In this document: one piece after another, positions 1-10,966 of the stretch
How positions within the stretch are numbered: position 1 is the first letter of the stretch
Layout of the letters: each line of letters opens with the position of its first letter
Source of the DNA: Coix lacryma-jobi var. lacryma-jobi
Lineage: Eukaryota; Streptophyta; Magnoliopsida; Poales; Poaceae
Length of the DNA stretch: 64,000 nt
Direction of reading: 5' to 3'
NCBI GenBank assembly: GCA_009763385.1
Contig: CM019823.1
Location: 170,634,636-170,698,635 of the forward strand
Made by a program: the position numbers and the translations under genes
The notes under the pieces: model-generated
Told to the model about the DNA's origin: nothing
Seen by the model: the letters and a program-made list of their open reading frames with translations, nothing else
Databases searched by the model: none

Positions 1-55
1 GTGTATGATGCATGTTTGATTCCAGTTATTTCTAATTTATGTGTATGATGCATGG

Positions 56-748
56 CATTTGGTGTTTTTAAACAATTTGTTAATCCAAAATACATGTATT
101 TTATCATGATCTGACCCTTTTGCCCTCAGAGCTTCAAATGACGTGGGCTGGGGCTGTTGCTCGCTCGCTTGGGCTGGCTAACAGATGTCTGGAGCTCAGC
201 GTCGCTGCGGCCGAGAAGTGTGGTAGGGGGAGGGCGATGGAGTTCTGCCCGGTGTGTGCGATGCTACCGCAGATTGATCCGGGCATTGAAAGCCACCGCC
301 TGCGCCTATTCTGCCTGTCTGCCCCATCCAGAACAAGGTCCATCGCCCCGTGCCTATACCTCTTCCTTGCTGCAACATTTTTCTCTCGTTGTTGCCTGAA
401 ATCGATCTGAATATGATGTGGTTCCTTTTTTTGCTTTGTGGTGCTGCAGATCGTGAAGAAGGCGAGGTTGGTTAAAAAGGAGGTGGAGCCCATCTTCTAG
501 GTGCCGCACGTCCTGGGCAAGGAAAGCCATCGTAGGGTGATTGTCGGTCGCTTTTGCCATCTAAGGATTGCCGACCTGGGGCTCCATGTCCGGCGATCGA
601 GGTTGGGTGCGGCAGAGGAAGAGTCGAAGTCGAACGGAAGGAAACATAACGTCAATCTCTTACGTGAAAAAAGGACAAGAGCAAAAGGGTTAGATCATGG
701 CAAAATACATGTATTTTAGATTAATAAAGTGAAGAAATATACCAAATG
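56..748. mobile_element. Inverted-repeat DNA element, possibly Pack-MULE-like
   Basis: Two ~70-bp arms, 56-125 and 679-748, are inverted copies at about 83% identity by eye. Both contain the palindrome aaaatacatgtatttt followed by a catgatct and acccttttgc stretch. The interior is GC-rich and gene-like, unlike the AT-rich flanks. Near 450 a pyrimidine-rich tract ends in gctgcag and is followed by a short open reading stretch to a stop at ~500, as in an intron acceptor plus final exon. Long arms with gene fragments inside suggest a Mutator-like Pack-MULE. I could not find a 9-bp target duplication, so the outer limits and superfamily are uncertain. Confidence 0.45.
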
Positions 749-751
749 TCA

Positions 752-1038
752 CCTAAAACAAGAAGCTAACGTTTTAAGGGTTATTTTAACGAAGTCAGCG
801 ATTGAAGTCCTATAATTATATTTTTTTCCAAGAGTTCCATTCCTCTCCACACGAAACTAAACTACAACAGAATACAACTAACGATAAGCAGATAGATTCA
901 GTTCACTACAACCTCTCACTACAACCTCCGTCAAAATCTACCAATCGCGTGATCAAACACGAACACTTTCTGCATAAGAGGTCCAGGTTTAATTAGGAAG
1001 CGGCGATAGAAGCGAAGATGGTATTCCAATTTCGAAAC
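752..1038. other. Presumed intron 1 of the WD40-type gene
   Basis: AT-rich sequence between the inverted-repeat element and exon 1. I saw no exon, repeat or RNA gene in it. Its intronic status rests only on the donor site at 1038. Confidence 0.3.
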
Positions 1039-1172
1039 CTGAGATCGAACACGCGGAGCTCAGGCCCAATGGCGACGGCGACGGAGTTGCCGTGTGGGTG
1101 GGCGGCGACGAGCGCCAGCGCGAACTCCGAAGCGCTGCTCACCTCGGGCTCTTCGACCACAGTGTCCTCCAT
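1039..1172 (-). CDS. First coding exon of a WD40-type protein (TRM82/WDR4-like?), partial
   Basis: On the minus strand an ATG at 1172 opens about 45 codons. The later part reads ALALVAAHP and then GPELRVFDL, which resembles the first blade of a WD40 propeller. The phrase recalls plant homologues of the non-catalytic subunit of tRNA m7G46 methyltransferase (TRM82/WDR4), but this is recognition from memory and not proven. A good donor (CAG|GTTTCG) follows at 1038. Without splicing, the frame would stop at 993. No later exon was found between 1 and 1038, so the gene probably continues beyond the left edge, with the inverted-repeat element at 56-748 inside its first intron. Alternatively this is an orphaned 5' fragment. 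Confidence 0.5.
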
Positions 1173-1400
1173 TGTAGGCTTGCAGTTGGAGGCGGGAGCA
1201 GCAGCCGCAGGATAGGGAGGAGCTTGGATTCGAATCGAGCGCGAGACGGAGGAGGCGGGGAGAGATTCAGGGATTAGGGTTTACGGCAGTTCGCACGTGG
1301 GGCCCAGAGACCAGTGTCACGAAGGAGGGCCCGGATAGGTGGCAGGCTTGCAGCCCAAAGGGCAAAAACATTTGGTTTACGTCTTGGGCCTCCACGAACA
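1173..1400 (-). promoter_or_regulatory. 5' UTR and proximal promoter of the WD40-type gene (telo-box and site II motifs)
   Basis: Upstream of the ATG at 1172 the minus strand carries a telo-box, AAACCCTAA (1274-1282), and at least two GGCCCA/TGGGCC-type site II elements, near 1302 and 1384. In plants this pairing is typical of housekeeping, translation and ribosome-biogenesis genes, which fits a tRNA-modification subunit. No TATA box is obvious, also usual for this class. The Gypsy element begins only ~110 bp further upstream. Confidence 0.45.
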
Positions 1401-1509
1401 CTATCTCTGTCGGACTGCCCAATCCCACAGAAGGCCGAGATGAACGCAACACCTCGATGAACGCCTCAGATTCGCCACCCCCACGCGGCCGCACCTATAT
1501 ATATAAAGT

Positions 1510-2617
1510 TGTCGGGGGAACACCAAAGGGGTATCCCCAATCAACGCAAAACCAATAGGTTAAACCTAGAACACCAATTAATAGCAAAACCTAGCAAGTA
1601 TAACCTTCTAAAAAGCCAACTCCTCGAGCCCCGGTACATAGGCCTCGAGCCCTCCGTAGCCATACATCGCTCCTCGAGACCCCACGCGGGGACCTCGAGC
1701 CTCTCTGGCGCGATAGCCTATCCCTCGAGACGCTCCACGCCTCCCTCGAGCGGCACGGGCACCGGATACCAACCCAATTCTGCGTATTTAATGCGTTCAC
1801 CTACTCCGGTCACGTCTTCTGGTGCACGGCGACATGCGCCACAGTAAACCGGAGCCACAGTCAAAACTCGCTTTCACCTCAAGCATGGGCAAAAAGGCGC
1901 AAGTACAGCACTGTTGGGCCGTGCCTTGCACTGTAGCACACTCGAGCCTCATCCCGAGGCCTGGGATCCCGCTGTACGCCCGGGCGTTCCGGGACTTGCC
2001 CGTACCTGCGGGGGCTCGAGCCCTCCGTAGGCGCCACCTCGAGGCCGGCTCCGCGCCCCTCGAGCCCTAACTGCTTTCACGCTATTGGAGGGCAGGTACC
2101 CCAAGACCCGGAGGGGCCCCGCCGTGTCCTGTACGTACCGGGATGGGTGCTGTACGACTTCCACATCGCCACGCCTCCACGTCCGCGCCCGGGATGGAGG
2201 CCACGTATCAAGGACGCCTCAACAGCAACACACCCACGTTGGCTACAGTGACTTCGACGAGACAGAGTTCCTACCCTTCGCCATACCGAACGCTGTACAT
2301 GTCAATCCTATGTAAACCCTGGCCTCCTCTTGTTCTATAAAAGGGGACGCCAGGGCCCTTCGCGCGCAAGAGAAGACACACGAGTCCACACACAAAAAAC
2401 ACAAGTCCGGACTCCAGTCCACGCTCATTGAGCTTGTATTGCCCCTGTACAAGCACTTAGGTGCAAGTAATACGAGAACCTCCTCCCCCGCTGGACGTAG
2501 GGCCTTCTTTGCCCGAACCAGGATAAATCCTTGTGTCATCTTGCATCACCATCCAGGAAGAGAACACACGATCATATTACTAGTTGGTGTCATACCCGCG
2601 GGGTCGAAACACCGACA
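1510..2617 (+). repeat. 5' LTR of the Gypsy/Tat element
   Basis: 1108 bp, bounded by TGTCGG and CCGACA, and nearly identical to 10967-12068. A TATA box (ctataaaag, 2335-2343) lies in the 3' half, where a U3/R promoter is expected. The LTR holds about ten CTCGAG palindromes. Confidence 0.93.
2335..2343 (+). promoter_or_regulatory. TATA box of the Gypsy/Tat 5' LTR
   Basis: The sequence ctataaaag sits about 275 bp before the LTR end, and the same motif is kept in the 3' LTR at 11788-11796. It is the likely core promoter for the genomic transcript. Confidence 0.6.
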
Positions 2618-2618
2618 G

Positions 2619-2637
2619 TTGGCGCGCCAGGTAGGGG
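2619..2637 (+). promoter_or_regulatory. Primer binding site of the Gypsy/Tat element
   Basis: The sequence ttggcgcgccaggtagggg starts two bases after the LTR end, as expected of a minus-strand primer site. This TGGCGC-type primer site is common in grass Gypsy elements. I did not assign the priming tRNA. Confidence 0.6.
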
Positions 2638-2675
2638 CCTTCGCGTGTCCGAGCCGATTTCTCGTTATTTTCTAG

Positions 2676-3920
2676 ATGGCTTCATCCCCTCCTTCGTTCT
2701 CGGCTGGTGCCGTCGTCTGGTTCGGGAGCCTCGAGTTCCTGGCCATCGGCAACGGCAACGAGCTGACCCTGCTCTCCACGGAGAGCCTGAGCGGAGGCGT
2801 GTCGCGCCACCCCCGCGGAGGGCGTGGCGCGTCGCCCGCACCACCACGCACCGCCCCTCGCGAGCGGCGCGCGTCGTCTCATCTCCGTCGGGCACGGGCG
2901 GTGCCCGCGGCGCACGCCCACTTCCCGCGGCCGACGCAGAGTCCCCGAGGGGAAACCTGCCGGCGCACGGCCAGAGACTTCTAGGGCGCGCGCGCACTCC
3001 CCCAGCGAGTTCGCGTTCGTCACGCGCACGGACCGGGAGCCTGGCCAGAGGCCCCCGAGCCGTGCTCCGTCGACACCACCAGGCCTCCTCCCGCACGGGG
3101 TGTACCGCGCCCGACGCCAGCGGTTCCCGTTTGGCCTCAACAACCCCGCGGCAGTTCACGCCCACCGCCTCGGCGAGCTCCGTCAGGACCGGGCGGCCGC
3201 AGAGCGGGAGGAGCGTCCGGGCATACTCCTACGAGCCACCACCGACCTGGAGATCGTCTACCCCATGCACGTCGACCGCGGCCTCTCATGAGCCGTCGAG
3301 CCACCTTCGGGGAGTGGTACCGCGAGCTACAGTCCCGGCACGAGCCAGGGCGGCGCGGCATCAGCAGCTCCGACTCCGATGAGTACGACTACCATGACCC
3401 TGACCTCTGGGACCCCACCAGGGAGTGCTTCCAGCTCGAGGGGGTCATGGACGACGCCGAGGACGACGACGACGACGACGCCAGGCCGGAGCTCAACCTC
3501 GAAGAGCCCGGAAATGTGTCTGCGGCAGGAGGATCACGCGTTCAGGGGAGGGACGAACCCCCGACACCGGCTGCACCATCTCAGCACGGCGACGGCCGGA
3601 CGGCGCAGCTCGCGCAGCTACGGGAGGCCATCGCCAAGGCTGAGGGGGAGCAACAGCGCCTGTTGCAACTCGAGAAAACTATAGCACAAGACCCGACACA
3701 GCCTCGAGGCGCCGGTGTTCGTGGCCGCCCTCGAGATGTCCACCGGCAGATTCTCGAGGACGAGGCACCAGCACGCCCCGAGGTGCATTTCCCGCGAGCC
3801 GGGCAGAACGTGGTGGCGGCGGCAATGTTGCTCCGTGATCTACCCGCCGTCTCCAACCCTGACGCCAGGCGCATGCTTGGGGAAATGAAGAACCTCCTTG
3901 AGACAGCCGCTGTGCAGTAG
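2676..3920 (+). pseudogene. gag: Gag N-terminal region, frame-broken
   Basis: An ATG at 2676 opens the likely gag start, but the reading moves through at least two frames before it settles in the frame of 3288-3920. That stretch has a strongly acidic segment around 3445-3485 (runs of Asp), a Gln/Glu-rich probable coiled coil, and an ending like the gag region upstream of the capsid core in Tat elements. The stop at 3918 (TAG) is the only break between this frame and the integrase: a Gln codon before it, and open sequence in the same frame after it, suggest a CAG-to-TAG mutation. The capsid core and zinc knuckle are missing. Confidence 0.6.
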
Positions 3921-4938
3921 GCGGAGAGCTCAGCCTCGCGGCGGCGCGGGGCGGCCTCGGGGAAACCAGCAGACACGCCCCGCAACGAGCGCGAGATGTC
4001 CGTCCACCAGCCGGACGCCTCTCGAGCTAGGCCAGTCCGGGAACGGATCGTCGACAACCAGATGATCCCCATTACTTGGCCGTTTGCCGTCTGGGGGCTC
4101 GGCCTCGTGGGTCCCCTCAAGATGACAACCGGAAAGTACACGCATGTGCTCGTGGCCATCGACAAATTCACCAAGTGGATCGAGGCCAAACCCATAGGCG
4201 ACCCCACCTCCGAGAAGGCGGTCGAGTTCATCGCCGACATCATGTACCGGTTCGGGTTGCCTAATGTCATCATCACCGACAATGGCACCCAATTCACAGG
4301 CAAAAAGTTCACCAACTTCTGCGACGACAACAACATTCGCGTGACCTGGGCCTCGGTCGCATACCCTCAATGCAACGGGCAGGTCGAGCGCGCCAACGGC
4401 ATGATACTCCATGGGCTGAAGCCGAGGCTGTTCAAGACCCTCAAAAATTTCGGAAAGGGTGGGCCGCAGAGCTCCCCTCGGTGCTGTGGGGCCTCAGGAC
4501 TACGCCGAGTCGAGCCACTGGGTTCACTCCGTTTTTCCTAACCTACGGCGCCGAGGCCGTCTTGCCTACGGACCTCGAGTACGGCTCACCTCACTTCGAG
4601 CCTACAACGAGCAAACCAACGACGAAAAGCTCACCAACGCCAAGGACCAGCTCGAGGAGGCCCGAGACGTGGCGCTCATCAACTCCGCGCGCTACCAGCA
4701 AACACTTCGACGACTACCACACGACAAGCACGTGCGCAAAAGGGACCTAGCGGTGGGGGACCCTGTGCTTCTTCGACGGCAAGATAATCGAGGGCGCCAC
4801 AAGCTCACCCCTCCATGGGAGGGCCCATACACCGTAGCTGAAGTGCTCAAGCCAGGAACGTACAAGCTCTACGACGGTCAAGGCAGGATCCTGGCGAACG
4901 CATGGAACATATCTCAGCTACGTCGCTTCTACCCTTAA
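3921..4938 (+). pseudogene. Integrase core and C-terminal region fused to gag by deletion
   Basis: Reading continues in the gag frame from 3921. Near 4065 it switches abruptly to an integrase catalytic core. The core shows an aspartate in VAIDKFTKW, a second in IITDNGTQF, and the glutamate in NGQVERAN, so the DDE triad is visible. Near 4455 the frame shifts by one base, and again near 4580, then continues to a stop at 4936 through a C-terminal region (GPYTVAEVLKPGTYKL). The zinc-binding N-terminus of integrase and everything between gag and it are absent. Strand-transfer chemistry would be the role in an intact element; here it is not translatable as one chain. Confidence 0.75.
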
Positions 4939-5489
4939 GGGCCCTCGAGGCCTTGTTCATTTTGTTGCTTTGTACAAACACGTTGAGTATGAATGAGCCA
5001 ACTCGCGTGCCATCTTTCATATTACTTAGCAACTTAAGGCAGCCTCGACCCTGCTATGCTCAGGGTCGAGCCTCCCTCGGGGGCTGACAGGTCCCCCTAG
5101 ACTCCGGAAAAAATGCGCGTTTTCTTTTCAAAAATTCGACCCTCGTCTCAATTCGCACCTCGAGCATAATAGCAGCGTCTAAATCCGTAAGTACCCCGAG
5201 CCTCCAAGAGTCCGGGGGAGTCGACGTAGACAGCCACCTACGCCCCCGGCTACGGTACCCGCTACCTACTACGCCTCCCCTCGAGTACTCGTGGCGCGTA
5301 TCGAAGGAACACGACCAAGCCGGTTGAAGCTCGAGCTAGAGACAAAGAGAATTGATCGAATAAATTTGAAAAGAAAACAACTTCTTTAAATAAGCAAGTC
5401 ATATATACACATGATTGGCCTCGTCAGGCCACAAGTAATGACACAAATTTTTACAAAGGGCCTCGATGCCCAAATTTGACACACAGGTC
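4939..5489. other. Non-coding spacer between integrase and antisense gene
   Basis: No ORF with recognisable content. The sequence is rich in CTCGAG and cctcgagg-like motifs, as is the rest of the element. It includes the shared 3' end of the two convergent transcription units. Confidence 0.5.
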
Positions 5490-8400
5490 TCAATCCTCGT
5501 CGGTCTGGTACTCCTCCCCGAGATCTTCCGCGGCGGGCTTGGCCTCGGCGTCCGGGCCAGGAGAAGGGGGGCCACCTACACCGCTGTCCGCATCCAGAGG
5601 CAGCACATCCTCCTCGAAGAGCTTCGCGAGTGCCGCCCCCGGCTTGTCCACCTTCTCGAGGATCTTGTCGACGCGGCGATCTTTCCATTCCTCGTCCCTC
5701 CCCTCAATCTCAATGAAGCCCTTGGCGACGACATTGACCGGGAAGCGGAAGGCGGAACGGACGGCCGCGAGCGCCTGCTTGACGCCATGGTGGAGAGCGT
5801 GCCGGACTTGGTCCCGCGCGCCCGCGTCAAAATAGCATAAGGCGTCGACCAAAGCGTCGCCTCGAGCCACCGCGCCCTCTGCCGCGGCTACCGGAGCGAC
5901 GCCCCACATAGAGTCAAGCCTGTCGAGGGTGGCGCGCGCTTGTTCTGCCACCATGGTCTCGTCCTGGAGTTGCCCCAGGAGATCCTGGTTCGTCCCGCAA
6001 AGCTCCTCGGCGGTCTTCTCAACCTCTGCGCAACAAACAAGAAGGAGTGAGATCGCGGCGTGACAAAAACCTCGAGATCAAAAACAAGGCAGGCATGAAA
6101 ATTACCTCGGCAGTGCATGCCCAGAGCGGCGAGGTCGCTGGTAAGGCCCTCGACGCGCTGATCAAGCCTGCGCTTCTCGGACAGCACGTCGCGCTTTTCG
6201 GCCCTGAGGTCTTCTACCGCTTGCCCGTCTCTGCGAGGGCCAGATCCTTCCGGATCACCTCTCGCCGCGTCGCCTCCGCCGCGGATCGGGCGGTGGCGGC
6301 TTCGCTCTGGGCATCCTCGACCTCTTTCTTCGCCGCCTCCGCTGCGGATCGAGCGGTGGCGGCTCCGCTTTGGGCGTCAGCGGCTTCCTTCTTCGCCGCC
6401 TCCGCTTCAGACCGGGCGGTGGTGGCCTCGCTTCGGGCATCGGCGACCTCCTTCCTCAACGCTTCTAGAGCGGTGGCGGCCTCCTCCTTAGCTCGGCGGC
6501 CTCCCTCGAGCCGCTTGGGCCTCTACCTGCGCTTCGTTGAGCCGACTCGCCATTTGGGCATTCCGGCTCAGCTCAGCGCGGAGATCCTGGAGCTCTGCCT
6601 CCGCCCTAGCGAGGGCAGCCGTCCGCCCGCGCGGACCTGTCCGTCTCCTCCGAGAAGGACCGCTCCGCCTCCGCCATGAGCTCGACCACCTCCCTGAAGA
6701 TGGACCGCGCCTCCCGCGAGGCCCCCTGTTGGGCTGATCGCTCGACGGGGACATGGCTCGGGGCGAGCTCGGCGCGTAAGGAAACGGCACACCGTCGATC
6801 GACCTCGACGAGGGGCAGGCCCTCCTCCTCCGGCTCGAGCGGTGCGGCTGCGGCCACCAACCGGTGGCACAGGCTGCGGCTCCCTCCGCCCCTCCTCCGT
6901 CTCCGCCCGCTGCTCCGTCTCCTCCTGGGGCGACGGCGCGGCCTCGCGTGGAGACGGGGACCCGAGCGGTAGCGGATCACTCGAGGGGTGGCTCGCCCCC
7001 AAGCTCTCCTCCCTCGCCGAGTCCTCCGGCGTCTTGTCGCCCCTGACCGGGGCCTCGAGCGCTTCTTCCAGCGTTGGGCCCTCGACCGGAGGTGGCACCC
7101 GCTCCAGCTCGTCCAAGAGCTCCTCCATCGTCGGCACCAACGCCTCTCCCTCCTGCCCCTCCTCCGTGGGCCGACTCTCGTCGACTGGGGTCTCGGGGGC
7201 CGCTGACCCCCCGGCCTCAGACACCGACGGAGCCGCGCCTATCTCCGGTGCTCCCCCCAAATGGTTGTCATGGCGGGGGGAGAAGCGGCCCCCTCGGTAG
7301 GTACCACCGAAGCAAGAGGAGGCGGTGTCGCGACGGACGCGGTGACGGCAGGATCGACGCCAGGAGCTGCGGTCCCTGCTGAAAAAGATAACGACGTCGT
7401 CAGAGTCAGGAAGATGCCTCGACCTCCGTGGTCGATGGCGGCGGCCTCACCAAGATCCGCGGCGGCCATCTGACTTCCCCGAGCCATGGCCGCTCGGGCC
7501 TTTGCTAGCCAAGCGGCCTCCCCAGCAGAGGAAGAAGCCGTACCTCGAGGTGCTTGTTCCACAGCAGAGCTCGAGGTCTTAGTCCGCTTGGACGCTGCGA
7601 GGTCCACCTCCTGCCAGGAGCGCTTTCCCCTAAAAACCATAGACGGCGCGCATCACAAAAGATAAAAAAAGGGGGGAGTAAAACCTCACTACCAGCAAAA
7701 TTGAAAACACTACTTACCCAAAGTGACGGCGGGCCTTCTTCCCCGAGCTGCCGGATTCACCCGGGGGCTTCGAGCCCGATCTATGGCTCGAGCCATGCTC
7801 CCGAGCCGTCTCTGTGTGGCTCGATCGGGGGGAGGCTCCCGGTGCTTCCCGTGGCTCGACCTCGATGGGGAGCCCTCCTTCTGCCCCTTGTCTCTGGGGG
7901 GCGACCGCGCCTCCTTCGAGCGGTCATCTCGGCGCCTTTCCCGGCGCGGGCTCCGAGACCTACTCCGGCGCTCGGGCCGGCGGTCGCGCCTCCCCACATC
8001 TGCCTCCTTCTCCCGGCGGTGGTGCGGCGACGGACTCCGGGGTCGGTCGCAACTCTGGTCGCGAGACGGCCGGGGACTCCCCCCTCGACGGTCATGATGA
8101 CGGGGGCTCGGCGCCCTCTCATGCTGCCCGCTCCTCCGCGGGCTCGACGTCGCCCTCGACGCCTCGTGGCGGTCGACCCCGGCATCCCCTCCGGCGTGAT
8201 GATCGCTCCTCGAGGTCCGGCCCTTCTCGAGACCCCCCGCCTGGGTCGACGTGGCCGAAGCCTCCTTCTGTGCCGCGGCGACGGCGCCCCGGGTCCGAGG
8301 CTTCTTTGCGTCCGGGGGCGCGTCCGACACGGAGCTCGACGGACCTCGGCCCCCGACGAGGCACGGCTCGGCGCCGCCTTCCGCGGCTGCGTCCCGCGCG

Positions 8401-9809
8401 ATCCCTTCGCCGGAGGGACCTCCAGTATACCCTCCTGCACAGAGGAGCGGTCAGCCCTGACGACGACGACCCCCGCGCGCCTCAGACGCGCATCCATCCC
8501 CTCATCGTCACTCTCCTCCTCATCATCACTCTCCTCCTCCGAGCTCGAAGAGCTCAGCTCGGGGGACCCATCTCCAGGCTGCCGGTTGCGACGAGCCTTC
8601 GCCAGCCTCTGCTCCCGAGCCGAGCGACGCAAGTTTTTGTTTTCTCTTTCTTCTTTCTGGCATCCTTGCTCTCCTTATCTTTCTGAGCAGAGAGGCGCCT
8701 CACCTGGGTATCCGCGGCGTCCTCCCTCACCGGGGGCCTCGACGCACGACAAGTAAACGCCCCCTGCAAAAGAAGAAGCGTGACGAGACAAACCACAAGA
8801 AGAATGTACAAGGTTCGGAGAAAGAGAAAGGGGGAGGAGGCTCGGCAGCTTAGCTCGAGGGGGCTTACCAGGTCGAGACACCCCTCGTCGGGTGCCATGG
8901 CGAGGTTGGTGTACTCAGGGACGAACGACCCCTGGATCGTGATCGACACCCGGGAGACGCCCTCGCTCCGAGGCAGCCTCTCCTCGGCCATCCTCGACCG
9001 ATTTAGCGCCTCGAGCTGGGCCTTCGGCCCCATCTCGTGCATAAGAAGGGGGCGGTCCGCCAGCGGAAGAACCCTTCGCTGGTGGAACGCCCAGATGACC
9101 GCTTGAACGGTCAAATTCTTCTCGTCCACCAGCGTCCTCATCATCTTCATCAGCGGTACCAGGTGGCGTTGCCTGTCCGCCGCGACGCCCCAGGTCCACT
9201 TCTCCGGGCGTTGAGTGAGGACACTGCCGGTGTACTGCGGAAGAAGACCACCTTCATTCCGCAGATAGAACCAGTGGTCGTCCCACCCGGCCTGGTTGGT
9301 GGAAAGCTTGTACCGCAGGTATTCGCGGGGGACATTGGCCGACGAGGTCCCAGTCCTCGCAGTGACGGTGAGGGAGCCCATGCGCACGAGCCGCCTCCCG
9401 CTGGGCTTCAAGGCCTTGATGAAAGCTCGCCCCGGAAGAGATGGACGAACATCTCCCAGTGCGGCTCGATCTTCAGGTACCCCTCGCACACCGCGGCGAA
9501 GATAGCAGCATGCGAGATTGAATTGGGGGAGAAGTGTTGCAGCTCCACCTCGTAGTGGTGGGTCAGCGCCCGCATGAAGCGGCTCGGCGGAACACCGAGC
9601 CCCATGCAGTGGTAGCGCGTGAAGCTCACCACGTACCCCTCCGGCGGGTGCGGCTCCCGGTGCTCCGCCGACGGGATAGCCCACCACGCGGGTCCCTCCT
9701 CGGGGTTGGGGCGGAGAAGCCCCTGGGCCACCAACGAGTCCATCTCGCGCTGCGTCACCTTCGTCGGGCTCCAGTCTTCGGCCGGCAGCGCTTGTGTCTG
9801 GGCAGCCAT
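5490..9809 (-). CDS. Antisense gene of the Tat element (PF04195-type protein), multi-exon, frameshifted
   Basis: The ATG at 9809 opens a protein whose N-terminal ~200 residues match the putative gypsy-type transposon (Transposase_28) family: GYVVSFTRYHCMGLGVPPS, then WEMFVHLFRGEL, and DHWFYLRNE further on. A one-base shift lies near 9420. The middle is Arg/Ser/Glu-rich and probably disordered. Around 6220-6460 there is an Ala/Glu/Lys heptad-like repeat, probably a coiled coil, and the C-terminus is acidic, ending EEYQTDED. Canonical small introns are visible at 8764-8868, 7630-7717 and about 6029-6107. The function is unknown; related antisense ORFs occur in Grande and RIRE2-type elements. 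Because of the shift and uncertain splicing I give only outer limits. Confidence 0.7.
7630..7717 (-). other. Intron in the antisense gene
   Basis: Minus-strand donor TTTGG|GTAAGT and acceptor TTTTTAG|GGG flank 88 bp of T-rich sequence, the size and composition of a normal plant intron. Confidence 0.55.
8764..8868 (-). other. Intron in the antisense gene
   Basis: On the minus strand a donor ACCTG|GTAAGC and an acceptor TTTTGCAG|GGGG bound a 105-bp, pyrimidine-rich interval. Reading through it would give a hydrophobic stretch that fits neither side. Confidence 0.6.
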
Positions 9810-9949
9810 GACGATGGCGGCGCGGACCCGAGCAGCGGACGGACGGCCGGAAAATTCCCAATCGACTAGCTCGAGGGAGAGGGCGCGTGAAGGCTACGGC
9901 GGCGGTGAAGGCAAAGGCAAAGTAAAGGGTTCCTTTTCCCCTCTTTCGA

Positions 9950-9960
9950 TATTTATAAGG
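9950..9960 (-). promoter_or_regulatory. TATA box for the antisense gene
   Basis: On the minus strand ccttataaata lies ~140 bp upstream of the ATG at 9809. It gives the antisense gene its own core promoter, separate from the LTR. Confidence 0.5.
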
Positions 9961-10966
9961 GAAAACCCCAACGGGCGGGGTCTCCCACGACGTAAAAAGG
10001 TAACCGCATGCATTTAATGCGCCCACCTAACCACGTCTCGAGCCGGTTGACAGGTACACGCGGCAACATCCCATCCGCTCAACTACCGGGGCCCTCCGCG
10101 GCCGCCGCTCCAACTTCACCCCGCTGCCCTGGCGCCACGATCTCCACCCCTGACGGTTTCCGCCTAAAAAGGCGCGCCCAACGGGCAGAAGGATTCCAAG
10201 CGACGAAGGCTTCTTCAGGAAGGTAAAAACGGGCCCCGGCCCTAAGCCTCGAAGCAGCGAAGGCTGGCCCTCGAAGGGGGTTCGACAGCCGGCTTCGAGC
10301 ACCTGAGTCAGGGACACCAAGGGGTGCCACTCGCAGCATCGCTCGAGGGCCAAGCCCTCGGGCCCCTCACGTGTATCCAAGACGGGGCGCGCGACGTGCA
10401 GTGAGATCCCCTCGAAGGGAGGCATCGAGCCACCGGGTCCTATCGAATGGACCCGGCACTCCTGCAGACTGAGCGGCCATGCTTTATGAGATCGCCTCCG
10501 GGCTACAGTCGACCCCATCGAACGGGGCACGAGGTCTCACTTGGATTTCCCCGTTACCAGCTCACCGGGAACCTCGATACTCGCCCACTCGTGGTAGTAC
10601 GAGGCATCCCCCTCGCATCCGATCGAAAGGACTCGCGGGATGACAAGCCAGGGCAATTGGCGTGCCGGACAGCTCGAAGAGCCGGCCGGTCAGTTCAGCC
10701 TGGCACCCCTCGACGAAAGAGGGTTAAAAAACTCGGGGGCTCGACACTCCCGAACCTAAAAAACGTAACTAACACTCGCAAAACAGCCCACGAGGGAGCC
10801 CTAACCACTCCCCCATGGCCTCGGGGGCTACACCCGCGGGTGTCGCTCGCACGACACCCACAGAATCAAAACGGCCAAACCCTCGAGACCGGTTAGCTAA
10901 CCCTCGAGATCCCAGTCGGGAGCCCCTGCTCGAGTGCCAGCACTCGAACAAGGGCTCGGGGGCTAC
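9961..10966. other. Non-coding region between antisense promoter and 3' LTR
   Basis: About 1 kb without recognisable coding content. It is rich in ctcgaa/ctcgag motifs and ends in a purine-rich stretch (agggctcgggggctac) directly before the 3' LTR, the likely polypurine tract for plus-strand priming. Confidence 0.5.

Noticed and set aside
134..493. 119-residue minus-strand ORF as a gene
   Set aside because: It spans the exon-like and intron-like parts of the inverted-repeat element and shows no domain; more likely a chance frame.
2618..2640. A tRNA gene at the primer site
   Set aside because: Only a short primer-complementary stretch; no cloverleaf can be drawn.
2531..3382. 283-residue plus-strand ORF over the Gypsy gag start
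   Set aside because: The product is a low-complexity Arg/Pro/Ser stretch that crosses the LTR and primer site. The gag signal lies in other frames.
7554..8756. 400-residue plus-strand ORF
   Set aside because: Opposite strand of the antisense gene. Composition is Arg/Pro/Ser from GC-rich DNA, with no domain.
8554..10026. Extending the antisense gene upstream to an ATG at 10026
   Set aside because: The TATA box at 9950-9960 and the family-like start at 9809 place the true start downstream; the extra residues are untranslated leader and a different frame.
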